Assembly (NCBI GenBank): GCA_963817375.1
Contig: CAWFOB010000007.1
Coordinates: 124,001-188,000 of the forward strand
From: JACVRM01 sp963817375
GTDB taxonomy: Bacteria > Actinomycetota > Thermoleophilia > Gaiellales > Gaiellaceae
DNA: 64,000 bases
Direction of reading: 5' to 3'
The position numbers and the translations under genes were made by a program. The notes beneath the pieces were generated by a model. That model was not told the DNA's origin. It was given only the letters and a program-made list of their open reading frames with translations, and searched no databases. Positions 16,053-24,195 of the stretch are shown here, piece after piece. How positions within the stretch are numbered: position 1 is the stretch's first letter; the number at the start of each line of letters is the position of its first letter.

Positions 16053-19037
16053 CTACTGGTACCGCAGCGCCTCCGACGGGTAGACGCGCGAGGCGCGCAC
16101 CGCCGGCCAGAGCGTGGTCAGGAGCGCCACTGCGTAGACCAGCAGGAAGATGATTCCCAGGCTGATCCACGGGACGGTGAACGTCAGCGATTCCCACCCG
16201 GGCTGCGAGGCCGAGTCGGCGATGACGTTATGGGAGATCACCAGGCCGAGCGCCGTCCCGACGAAGATCGCCGTCAGCGCGATGAACGACGACTCGAGCA
16301 AGAAGGCCGCCTGGATCATCTTGCGCTGGAACCCGATCGCCCGGAGCACGCCGATCTGCTGGCGCCGCTCGACCACCGCGCGGGCGGTGATCACGCCGAG
16401 CGCCGCCACGCCGACGACGAGCCCGAGGCCCATGAACGCCTCGATGATCAGGTTGAACGTCTTGGACGCGCTCACCTGGTCGTCGAGCGTCGCCTGGAGC
16501 GACTCGGCGTCCATGCCGTTGGCGAGGAACGCCGACTCGAGCGCCTTCGCCGTCGTCTTCGGATCGAGGCCGGGGCGGAGCTTGAACCAGTACGTCGTCG
16601 GGTCGGCGCGCTGGCCGACCAGCCGGTACAGCGTCCGCTGCGACGTCGCCACGCCCGTCAGCGCGCCGCTCGACGCGTCCTTGAGCACCCCGATCACCGT
16701 CAGCCGGATGTTCCGGTGCGTCAGGTCGTCGTGGACGGTCACCGGCACCGGCTCGAAGCTGCCGTCCTCGACGTAGAAGCCACTGAGGTGGAACTTCGGG
16801 AGCGGCCCGAAGCTCCAGTTGTCCCGCCGCGGGGCGACGACGCCGTCGACCACGGCGAGGTTCGGGCGCGTCCGCACGGCGCGCCAGACGTCGGCGGCCG
16901 AGCCGTAGCCCTTCGCGATCGCGGAGAACCCGTACGTCGTGCGGGACAGGAAGCGGTCGTCGAAGCCGAGCACCGGGTACGTCTCGAGCTTCCGTCCGCT
17001 GCCGAGCTGGGTCAGCTTCAGCGGCACGGATGCCTGCGTCGCCGCGACGCGGATGTCCCCGGACTTGATCCCGGGTGCGCTCCGGAGGGCGACGCTCATA
17101 TCGCGCACGGGCGTCGACGGCGCCGCCTGGCCGCGCACGTCGAAGCCGCCGCCGAAGAGGTCGACGCGGTCCCACGCGTGCACGAACGAGCCGGAGATCG
17201 TCGTCCCGGTGACGAGCGTGAACACGACGAGCATGAACATCGCGAGCGTCACTCCGGTGCGGAACAGGCTCCGCATCGGGTACGCCGTCGACAGCTTCAG
17301 CACCGGCGCGGCGGCGCGAATGCGGCTGAACGCCCACGTCAGCGCGGCCACGAGCGGCCCGGCGTTGTAGATGAGCACCCAGGTGGCGCCGAGCACGATC
17401 ACGAGCCCGCCGACGAGGAAGTACGTGAAGTCGAACGAGAACTCGGTGATGAAGTTGAACGTGTCCATCGGCAGCAGCGAGAAGACGATGATCGCCAACC
17501 CCGCCGTGGTGTAGGCGGCACGCGGCGGCACGCCGAGCTTCCTGGCCAGGAGCGCCGCGCAGATCACGGTCAGCGAGAACCCGAGCAGGAACGACGTCGC
17601 GTTCGCGGCGCTCACCGCCGAGACGAGCATCAGCACGCCGAGCACAAGGCCGACCACCGACAGGATCCAGCGGCGGCGGCGGCCCTTGCGCACCTCGGGA
17701 TCCGGCAGGTTGCGGACCGCGGAGCTGATGTTGAGCCGGCTCACGCGCCACGCGGACAGGCTCACGACGATCAGCGTCAGGAGCACGCCGATCGAGTAGG
17801 CGAGCACGAGGCTCTGCACGGTGACGTGGAACGTGATGTCGAACCCGAACGACGCCACGGCCCGGGCGATCGCAAACACCATCCCGAGCGCGACGGCGAC
17901 GCCGAGCACGACGCCGACGACCGCGGCGATCAGGTCGTAGGCGAGCCCCTCGAACAGGTACATCTCGACGAGGTGCCCGCGCCTCGTGCCGACGGCACGG
18001 GCGATGCCGAGCTCTCCGCGCCGCTCGGCCGCGAGCATCACGAAGAGCAGGAAGATCAGCAGGATGCCCGCGACGATCGAGAAGGTCCCGAACGTCGTGA
18101 ACAGCGACATGAAGCTGTTGCCCTGGGCGTCGGCCATGGCGAGCCCGTCCTGCTTTTGCTTGTCGATCGAAAGCCCGAAGCGGTTCACGGTCGGCGTGAG
18201 CTCCTTCACGACGCGGTCGCTGAGCGACGCGCCGGACGTCTCGCCGCCCCGGTTCGAGATCAGGATGTGCTCGACGCGGCCGATTTGGGCGAAGAGCCGC
18301 TGGCCGGTCGCGAGCGGCGCGAGCGCCGACGCGTCCGAGTCGAGCGCGCCGTGCCAGCGGACGATGTCCTTGACGGTGAACCGCTCGCGGCGGTCGCCGG
18401 CGAGGACGGCGACGGTGTCGCCCGGCCTCGCGTCGAGCTTGTCGGCCGACTCCTGGTCGAGGTAGAGCTGGTGCGGCCCGAGTGCGGCGAGCGTGACCGG
18501 CCCGTCGCGGCCGTGAATGGTGCCGAACCCGTTCATCATCGTCGGGTCGGCGGAGAACAGGTTGATGCGCGGCTCCGTCTGCCGGCTCCGGATGGCCTGC
18601 ATCGCGATGGGCTCCACGATCGCCGGCGTCACGCCGTCGACGTTGCGGTCGGCCTTGGCCCTCATGACCACCCACGGCACGACGGTCTCGCTCAGCATGG
18701 TCGGGCGCGTACCGAGCCCGGGCGGCGCGTCGGTGGAGACGCTCTGCGAGGAGATGATCTCGTCCGTCTGCCCGTAGGCCTTGAGGATGTCGGAGCGGAT
18801 CGTCGTGCTCATGGTGTCGCCCGTGGCGAGCGCCGACGCGATGATCGTCGTGCCGAGCATCAGCCCGGCGACGATGAGCATGGTGCGGCCGCGGCGGCGC
18901 GGGATGTTGCGGAGCCCGAGCTTGAGGAAGATCGGGTTGCGGACCGCGAGCAGTCCGACGACGAGCAGCGTGAGGGCGAGGAGCGCCGCCGCGCCGACGG
19001 CGAACGGCCCGGTGGGGATGCCGAAGAGCTTGTTCAT
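16053..19037 (-). CDS. ABC transporter permease, FtsX/MacB-like, large
   Basis: 994 aa. An N-terminal double membrane segment (about 10-35 and 50-70, after RNIPRRRGRTMLIVAGLMLG) is followed by a long extracytoplasmic domain (about 75-310), then three helices, an FtsX core, an unusual central block of helices (about 455-600), a second outer domain (about 610-840) and a final FtsX core (LIIEAFMGLGLVVGVAALGVITARAVVERRQQIGVLRAIGFQRKMI). Two FtsX modules in one chain suggest that a single protein supplies the whole membrane part. It is third in an operon with an ABC ATPase and an ABM protein. Such systems are mechanotransmitters or lipoprotein/lipid exporters; the substrate is unknown. Confidence 0.87.
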   Translation of the reverse strand: MNKLFGIPTGPFAVGAAALLALTLLVVGLLAVRNPIFLKLGLRNIPRRRGRTMLIVAGLMLGTTIIASALATGDTMSTTIRSDILKAYGQTDEIISSQSVSTDAPPGLGTRPTMLSETVVPWVVMRAKADRNVDGVTPAIVEPIAMQAIRSRQTEPRINLFSADPTMMNGFGTIHGRDGPVTLAALGPHQLYLDQESADKLDARPGDTVAVLAGDRRERFTVKDIVRWHGALDSDASALAPLATGQRLFAQIGRVEHILISNRGGETSGASLSDRVVKELTPTVNRFGLSIDKQKQDGLAMADAQGNSFMSLFTTFGTFSIVAGILLIFLLFVMLAAERRGELGIARAVGTRRGHLVEMYLFEGLAYDLIAAVVGVVLGVAVALGMVFAIARAVASFGFDITFHVTVQSLVLAYSIGVLLTLIVVSLSAWRVSRLNISSAVRNLPDPEVRKGRRRRWILSVVGLVLGVLMLVSAVSAANATSFLLGFSLTVICAALLARKLGVPPRAAYTTAGLAIIVFSLLPMDTFNFITEFSFDFTYFLVGGLVIVLGATWVLIYNAGPLVAALTWAFSRIRAAAPVLKLSTAYPMRSLFRTGVTLAMFMLVVFTLVTGTTISGSFVHAWDRVDLFGGGFDVRGQAAPSTPVRDMSVALRSAPGIKSGDIRVAATQASVPLKLTQLGSGRKLETYPVLGFDDRFLSRTTYGFSAIAKGYGSAADVWRAVRTRPNLAVVDGVVAPRRDNWSFGPLPKFHLSGFYVEDGSFEPVPVTVHDDLTHRNIRLTVIGVLKDASSGALTGVATSQRTLYRLVGQRADPTTYWFKLRPGLDPKTTAKALESAFLANGMDAESLQATLDDQVSASKTFNLIIEAFMGLGLVVGVAALGVITARAVVERRQQIGVLRAIGFQRKMIQAAFLLESSFIALTAIFVGTALGLVISHNVIADSASQPGWESLTFTVPWISLGIIFLLVYAVALLTTLWPAVRASRVYPSEALRYQ

Positions 19038-19047
19038 GGCCTGCCCC

Positions 19048-19371
19048 CTAGCTCACGACGCCGAGCGGCGTGTCCGCGAACGCGACCTCGTACCGGTCGC
19101 GTCCCGGCGGGGCGCGGAAGATGGTCGCGTAGCGGGCGAGGGTCTCCGGGTAGAAGCCCGCGCCGGCGTTCGCCTCCGCCTGCTCCTCGGTCTCCCAGAA
19201 GGCGACGAGCAGCGCCTTGCCGTCCGGGTTGGTGAAGACGTACGAGCCGCAGTAGCCGTCCAGCTCGCGCAGGGCCGGCACCACGTCGCGCTCGTACATC
19301 TCGACCGCGTCGGAGATGTCGACGCGGACGGGATCGATCTCGACTGTCGTGACACGCGCGTACACGGTCAC
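19048..19371 (-). CDS. Small ABM-type (antibiotic biosynthesis monooxygenase fold) protein
   Basis: 107 aa. VYARVTTVEIDPVRVDISDAVEMYERDVVPALRELDGYCGSY and LLVAFWETEEQAEANAGAGFY show the alpha-beta ferredoxin-like ABM fold, where dimers often act as small oxygenases or sensors. GTG 19371 overlaps the stop of the ABC ATPase gene as GTGA. Its place between ATPase and permease genes of one ABC system is unusual, but function in transport cannot be claimed. Confidence 0.75.
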   Translation of the reverse strand: MTVYARVTTVEIDPVRVDISDAVEMYERDVVPALRELDGYCGSYVFTNPDGKALLVAFWETEEQAEANAGAGFYPETLARYATIFRAPPGRDRYEVAFADTPLGVVS

Positions 19372-20123
19372 CTCACCTCCAGGATTTGCTCCTCCGCGAC
19401 CGTGCCGTCGAGCATCCGGACGATCCGGTCGGTGGCACGGCCGACGTTGATGTCGTGGGTGACGATCAGGAAGGTCAGGCCGCGCTCGCGGTTCAGTGAC
19501 CGCATCAGCGCGGTGATCTCCTCGGCGTTCTCCGAGTCGAGGTCGCCGGTGGGCTCGTCGGCCCACACGATCGCCGGGTCGTTGACGAGCGCCCGGGCGA
19601 TCGTCACGCGCTGGCGCTGGCCGCCGGACAGCTCGTCCGGCACGTGATCGGCCCAGTCGGCGAGACCGACCATGTCGAGCGCCTCGATCGCCCGCCGGCG
19701 GGCCTCCTTCTGCGGGTGCCGCGCGACGAGCAGCGGCAGCTCGACGTTCTCGACGGCGCTCAGCACCGGCATCAGGTTGTAGAACTGAAAGACGAAGCCC
19801 ATGCGCCGCGCGCGGTAGTCGGTGCGCTCGCGGTCGGAGAGCTCGGACAGGCGGGCGCCGTCGATGACGACCTCGCCCTCGTCGATGGAGTCGAGCCCGG
19901 ACAGGCAGTTGAGCAGCGTGGTCTTGCCGCAGCCGGACGGGCCCATGATGGCGAGCATCTCGCCGCGCGCCACGGCGAGGTCGACGCCGCGCAGCGCGCG
20001 GACCTGGACCTTGCCGGTGTCGTACGTCTTGTGCACCGCCTGGGCCTCGACGATGGCCTCAGGTTGCGGCAGCTCGGAGACGGGAGCCATGGGGACTGGC
20101 CGCTCCAGTACAGGTGCAGACAT
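19368..20123 (-). CDS. ABC transporter ATP-binding protein, LolD/MacB-like
   Basis: 251 aa. Walker A GPSGCGKTT at residues 61-69, Q-loop FQFYNLMP, signature LSGGQRQRVTIARAL, Walker B IVWADEPTGDLDS and the switch histidine in LIVTHD. The FYNLMPVLSAVENVELPL segment is typical of the LolD/MacB/YtrE class that pairs with FtsX-type permeases. ATG 20123 has GAGGAGGGA upstream. It starts the operon that continues with the ABM protein and the 994-aa permease, and it is divergent from a second ABC operon. Confidence 0.9.
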   Translation of the reverse strand: MSAPVLERPVPMAPVSELPQPEAIVEAQAVHKTYDTGKVQVRALRGVDLAVARGEMLAIMGPSGCGKTTLLNCLSGLDSIDEGEVVIDGARLSELSDRERTDYRARRMGFVFQFYNLMPVLSAVENVELPLLVARHPQKEARRRAIEALDMVGLADWADHVPDELSGGQRQRVTIARALVNDPAIVWADEPTGDLDSENAEEITALMRSLNRERGLTFLIVTHDINVGRATDRIVRMLDGTVAEEQILEVR

Positions 20124-20228
20124 TGTCCCTCCTCGGTGGTGGGTCGCCCCGATGGTGGACCCGCAGGAAACCCTCGCCATCCGCCTGAGGACGTACCCGG
20201 GGCGCGGACAATCCCGTAGCGTCCGGTC

Positions 20229-20942
20229 ATGGCCGCGGAGCCGGCGATCCGGGTCGAGCACCTCCGTGTCGTCCGCGGCGGGGCCGAGGTGCTGCCCGAC
20301 CTCTCGCTCGAGGTGGCCAGAGGCATGGTCACGGGCCTGCTCGGCCCGAGCGGCTCCGGCAAATCGACGCTGCTGCGCGCGATCGTCGGCGTACAGCAGA
20401 TCGTGTCCGGCTCGGTCCGCGTCCTCGGCCTGGAGGCCGGCTCGCCGCCGCTACGGCGCCGGGTCGGCTACGTCACCCAGGCGCCGTCCGTGTACGGCGA
20501 CCTGACCGTCGGCGAGAACCTGCGCTACTTCGCGCGCGTGCTCGGAGCGGGGCGCGACGCGGCCGACGCCGCGCTTGCCACCGTCGGGCTGGAGGCGTTC
20601 GCCGACCGCGTGGTCAACAGACTCTCGGGCGGCCAGCGGGCCCGGGTGTCGCTGGCGACCGCGCTGCTCGGCTCGCCGGAGCTGCTCGTGCTGGACGAGC
20701 CGACGGTCGGGCTCGACCCGGTGCTGCGCCGCGATCTCTGGAACACGTTCCACCGGCTCGCCGAGAGCGGCGCGACGCTCCTCGTCTCGAGCCACGTCAT
20801 GGACGAGGCCGACCGCTGCGACGACCTGCTGCTCCTCTCGGAGGGCCGGGTGATCGCCACCGGCTCGCCCGCCGACGTGCGCGCGCGGACCGGGGCGGAG
20901 AGCCTCGACGACGCCTTCCTCCGCCTGGTCGAGGCCGCTTGA
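20229..20942 (+). CDS. ABC-2 type transporter ATP-binding protein
   Basis: 237 aa. Walker A GPSGSGKST, signature LSGGQRARVSLATAL, Walker B LLVLDEPTVGLDP and VSSHVMDEADRCDDLLLL, the hallmark of DrrA/NodI-like drug and lipid exporters. A TAGCGT box lies exactly 6 nt before ATG, fitting a leaderless mRNA. The TGA stop overlaps a TTG start of the permease gene. Confidence 0.88.
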   Translation: MAAEPAIRVEHLRVVRGGAEVLPDLSLEVARGMVTGLLGPSGSGKSTLLRAIVGVQQIVSGSVRVLGLEAGSPPLRRRVGYVTQAPSVYGDLTVGENLRYFARVLGAGRDAADAALATVGLEAFADRVVNRLSGGQRARVSLATALLGSPELLVLDEPTVGLDPVLRRDLWNTFHRLAESGATLLVSSHVMDEADRCDDLLLLSEGRVIATGSPADVRARTGAESLDDAFLRLVEAA

Positions 20943-21676
20943 GCGCGCGCGTCACCCTCGCGACCGCGCTGCGCGTGCTGACGCAGCTCCGCCGCGACCC
21001 GCGGACGGTCGCCCTGCTGCTGGTCGTGCCGGTCGCGCTGGTCGTCCTGCTGCGCTACGTCCTCGACGGCCAGCCGCTGGCGTTCCAGCGCGTCGGCGGC
21101 CCGCTGCTCGGGATCTTCCCCTTCATCACCATGTTCATCGTCACCTCGGTGACGATGCTGCGCGAGCGGACGACCGGGACGCTCGAGCGGCTGATGACGA
21201 TGCCGCTGGCCAAGCTCGACCTGCTCGTCGGCTACGCGCTCGCGTTCGGCCTGGTGGCGCTCGTGCAGTCGACGCTCGTCTCGGCCGTCGCCCTCGGCGC
21301 GCTCGACCTGCACGTCGCGGGCGCTGAGTGGGCCGTCCTCGCGCTGGCCGTGGGCAACGCGCTGCTGGGAATGGCGCTCGGCCTCTTTGTCAGCGCCTTC
21401 GCGACGACGGAGTTCCAGGCCGTCCAGTTCATGCCCGCAATCGTGTTTCCCCAGATGCTGCTCTGCGGGCTGTTCGTCGCCCGAGCGGACATGGCGCGCG
21501 CGCTCGAGGTCGTCTCGTGGGCGCTCCCGCTCACGTACGCCTACGACGCGCTCGACCGCGTGACGCATCAGGGCACGGGCGGCGGCCCGCTGGCGCGTGA
21601 CGTGGCCGTGGTCGTCGGCGCGACCCTGCTGGCGCTCATGCTCGGCGCGCTCACGCTTCGCCGCCGCACGCCGTAA
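20939..21676 (+). CDS. ABC-2 type transporter permease
   Basis: 245 aa with six hydrophobic segments. MLRERTTGTLERLMTMPLAKLDLLVGYALAF is the conserved loop of ABC-2 permeases (DrrB/YhhJ type), and MPAIVFPQMLLCGLFVARADM precedes the last helices. The start is TTG 20939, giving a TTGA overlap with the ATPase gene. With the ATPase it makes a complete exporter; the substrate is unknown. Confidence 0.86.
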   Translation: MSARVTLATALRVLTQLRRDPRTVALLLVVPVALVVLLRYVLDGQPLAFQRVGGPLLGIFPFITMFIVTSVTMLRERTTGTLERLMTMPLAKLDLLVGYALAFGLVALVQSTLVSAVALGALDLHVAGAEWAVLALAVGNALLGMALGLFVSAFATTEFQAVQFMPAIVFPQMLLCGLFVARADMARALEVVSWALPLTYAYDALDRVTHQGTGGGPLARDVAVVVGATLLALMLGALTLRRRTP

Positions 21677-21753
21677 CGCAGTGTGGTTAAGCCGCAGACC
21701 CGCCCGCGCGGCGCACGGATGCCGCTTCGCACCGCCGCCTTCACCCTCCGCAC

Positions 21754-22047
21754 ATGGAACGGTCGTACGCAGTGTCCTGGCAGAACGGCGACGGGCGGCA
21801 GCACGCCGGCCGGCTCGACCTCGGGCCGACTTCGGTCTGGCTCGAGGGCGGAAGCGCCGTCGACGAACTGCGGTATGCCGACCTCACGGAAGTCCGCATC
21901 ACGCGGCAGCCGGAGGAACGGCTGTCGGGCCGGCCAACCCTCGTGCTGCGCGACCAGGGCGGCAGGACGGTGCGCGTCGCGTGCATCGGCGAGCCGGGCG
22001 CTCTCCCGGAGCTGGTCGAGCAGCTGACGCATCAGCTCGCGTCGTAG
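21754..22047 (+). CDS. Hypothetical protein, 97 aa
   Basis: 97 aa, no family recognised. Alternating charged and hydrophobic stretches (SVWLEGGSAVDELRYADLTEVRI, RPTLVLRDQGGRTVRVACIG) suggest a small beta-sandwich, perhaps PH-like. It overlaps the 3' end of the acetate kinase gene by 16 nt in convergent orientation. Codon use agrees with real genes. Confidence 0.6.
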   Translation: MERSYAVSWQNGDGRQHAGRLDLGPTSVWLEGGSAVDELRYADLTEVRITRQPEERLSGRPTLVLRDQGGRTVRVACIGEPGALPELVEQLTHQLAS

Positions 22048-22940
22048 CCGAGCGACCGCACGGCCCGCGCGATCGTGAGCTCTTCGTGCGCCGGCACGAC
22101 CTCGACGCGGAAGGGCTCCGCGAAGGCGAGCGCGCCGGAGACGGCGTCGCGCACGTCCGGGCGGTTCTCCCCGATTCCCGCGGTGAAGGCGAGCGCGTCG
22201 AGCCCGCCGAGCGCGGGCAGCATGGCGGCGGCCGCGGTGGCCGCGCGGTACGTGAAGACGTCGAACGCCAGTGGGTCGTCGAGCCCGCCGAGGGCCGTGA
22301 TCCCGGACTCGTGCTCGAGCGCGTGGTCGAGCTCGTCCGGGCTCATGCCCGAGCGCAGCACATGGATCAGCGCCCCGGGGTCGACGGTGCCGGAGCGTGT
22401 CACCATCGGTGGCCCCTCCAGCGGGGTGAAGCCCATCGTCGTGTCGACGGATCGTCCGTCGAGCACGGCGGTTACGGAGCAGCCCCCGCCCAGGTGGCAC
22501 ACGACGAGGCGGGAGACCGGCAGCTGGCTCGCGACCCAGGCGACGTTGAGGCCGTGGAAGCCGAAGCGCCGGATCCCCTGCTCGCGCCACGATCGGGGCA
22601 CCGCGTATGTCGTCGCGCGCTCGGGGATGGTGGCGTGGAACGCCGTGTCGAAGGCGGCGACCTGCGGCAGCCCCGGGAAGGCGGCGCGCGCTTCGCGCAG
22701 CCCGCGCAGCGCCGGCTCGTTGTGCAGCGGCGCGATCGCGCGCAGGTCCTCGATCGCTGCCTGGACGTCGTCGTCCACGAGCACCGGCTCGACGAACCGG
22801 GAGCCGCCGTGGACGACGCGGTGGCCGACGGCGGCGACGTCGCCTGCGGCGGCGAGCGCGTCGATGCGGCGGCTCTCGCCGCCCGAGACGACGTGCAGCT
22901 TCAGGCTCGTCGAGCCTGCGTTGACGGTCAGGATCGCCAC
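22032..22940 (-). CDS. ackA: Acetate kinase, compact form
   Basis: 302 aa, roughly 100 shorter than the usual 395-400. NAGSTSLKL (phosphate motif), VGHRVVHGG, IAPLHNEPAL, FDTAFHATIPERATTYAVP, HLGGGCSVTAVLDGRSVDTTMGFTPLEG, RSGTVDPG and FTAGIGEN are all present, so the active site looks whole. The missing length is mostly in the N-terminal lobe between the NAGS motif and GHRVVHGG, and in some loops. It converts acetyl phosphate and ADP to acetate and ATP. GTG 22940 lies 13 nt inside the preceding small gene. Together with the phosphoketolase on the other side it completes a route from xylulose-5-P or fructose-6-P to ATP. Confidence 0.86.
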   Translation of the reverse strand: MAILTVNAGSTSLKLHVVSGGESRRIDALAAAGDVAAVGHRVVHGGSRFVEPVLVDDDVQAAIEDLRAIAPLHNEPALRGLREARAAFPGLPQVAAFDTAFHATIPERATTYAVPRSWREQGIRRFGFHGLNVAWVASQLPVSRLVVCHLGGGCSVTAVLDGRSVDTTMGFTPLEGPPMVTRSGTVDPGALIHVLRSGMSPDELDHALEHESGITALGGLDDPLAFDVFTYRAATAAAAMLPALGGLDALAFTAGIGENRPDVRDAVSGALAFAEPFRVEVVPAHEELTIARAVRSLGYDAS

Positions 22941-23194
22941 GGCAGCAGGCGGGCGAGCAGCCCGGTGCGGGGCTGCGTGGCGCGCCAGTCGTCGTACAGG
23001 GGGAAGCGGCCCGCCTCGTGCGCGGCCTTGACGCACTCGGTGTGAGCGTGCCGCCGCCGGCCGGTATCGCCCTCGGGCGCGATCAGCACGTGGTCGCTCG
23101 TCGCGTGCAGCTGCCGGTTGCAGAGCGGGCAGCGGTAGGTGGCCGGCTTCAGGCTCCGGACCGGGCGGAACGTCCACCACCGAGGCTCGTCCAT
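22928..23194 (-). CDS. Small zinc-ribbon-like protein
   Basis: 88 aa. YRCPLCNRQLHATSDH and RRRHAHTECVKAAHEAG supply CxxC and HxxxC pairs suited to a single metal site. The basic C-terminus (LLARLLPWRS) overlaps the acetate kinase start by 13 nt. Divergent from carbamate kinase. Function unknown. Confidence 0.68.
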   Translation of the reverse strand: MDEPRWWTFRPVRSLKPATYRCPLCNRQLHATSDHVLIAPEGDTGRRRHAHTECVKAAHEAGRFPLYDDWRATQPRTGLLARLLPWRS

Positions 23195-23241
23195 CCTGTC
23201 TTCTTACACGTGCCGTTCGCCGTTTCGCTGGAATGCCGGCC

Positions 23242-24195
23242 ATGAGCCGCATCGTCGTTGCGCTCGGCGGCAACGCGCTCCTGCGCCGCGGCGAGCCCGC
23301 CGAGGCCGCGATCCAGCGGGCGCGCGTCGCGGCCGCCGCGTCCGCCCTCGCGGCGCTCGCGAATGCCCACGAGCTCATCATCACGCACGGGAACGGGCCG
23401 CAGGTCGGCCTGCTCTCGCTCGAGGCGGACGCGTACACGGCGGTTGCGCCCTACCCGCTCGACATCCTCGGCGCCGAGAGCCAGGGCATGATCGGCTACC
23501 TGCTCGTCCAGGCCCTCGGACGCTGCCTCGACGGGCGGGAGGTCGTCACGGTCCTGACGCAGGTCGTGGTCGACGAGGCCGATCCCGCGTTCTCCCGCCC
23601 GACGAAGCCGATCGGACCGCTGTACCCGGAAGCCGACGCCCGGAGGCTGGCTGCCGAGCACGGGTGGACCGTCGCCCGCGACGGCGATTCCTTCCGGCGC
23701 GTCGTCCCGAGCCCGGAGCCGATCGCGATCGTCGAGCTCGAGCCGGTGCGCCGGCTGCTGCACGCGGGCGTCCTCGTCGTCTGCGCGGGCGGCGGCGGCA
23801 TCCCGGTCGTCCGCACGCCGTCAGGGCTGCAAGGCGTCGAGGCCGTGATCGACAAGGATCTGACGGCGGCGCTGCTCGCGGAGGCAGTGGGTGCCGACCT
23901 GCTCGTGATCGCCACCGACGTGCCGTTCGTGGAACGGGACCGGGGGACCCCGGCCGCGGCACCCATCGAGTCGGCGGCGCCGGCGGAGCTGCGCGCCCTT
24001 CAGTTCGCCCCGGGCTCGATGGCACCGAAGGTCGACGCCGCGTGCCGGTTCGTCGAGGCGACCGGCCGCGAAGCGGTGATCGGGTCGCTCGACGAGCTCG
24101 TGGCGGTCGCGGAGCGCCGCGCCGGGACGCGGGTCGTGGGCGCCAACTATCGTCGGGTCTCACCGCGCCGTCAGCCGCCGAGGGAGGACGTATGA
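23242..24195 (+). CDS. arcC: Carbamate kinase
   Basis: 317 aa. An amino-acid kinase fold: IVVALGGNALL at the start, ITHGNGPQVG, GAESQGMIGYLL, a catalytic-type region CAGGGGIPVV, VEAVIDKDLTAALLA and GSMAPKVDAACRF. The enzyme makes ATP from carbamoyl phosphate and ADP in arginine, agmatine or purine-derived catabolism. ATG 23242 fits homology better than ATG 23233. Its stop overlaps the phosphoketolase ATG by 4 nt. No arginine deiminase or carbamoyltransferase gene is in view, so the source of carbamoyl phosphate is unknown. Confidence 0.9.
   Translation: MSRIVVALGGNALLRRGEPAEAAIQRARVAAAASALAALANAHELIITHGNGPQVGLLSLEADAYTAVAPYPLDILGAESQGMIGYLLVQALGRCLDGREVVTVLTQVVVDEADPAFSRPTKPIGPLYPEADARRLAAEHGWTVARDGDSFRRVVPSPEPIAIVELEPVRRLLHAGVLVVCAGGGGIPVVRTPSGLQGVEAVIDKDLTAALLAEAVGADLLVIATDVPFVERDRGTPAAAPIESAAPAELRALQFAPGSMAPKVDAACRFVEATGREAVIGSLDELVAVAERRAGTRVVGANYRRVSPRRQPPREDV

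Noticed and set aside
19372..19566. Longer N-terminus for the ABM protein
   Set aside because: The added 65 residues are antisense-like Arg/His-rich sequence out of frame within the ABC ATPase gene; GTG 19371 gives the exact fold start.
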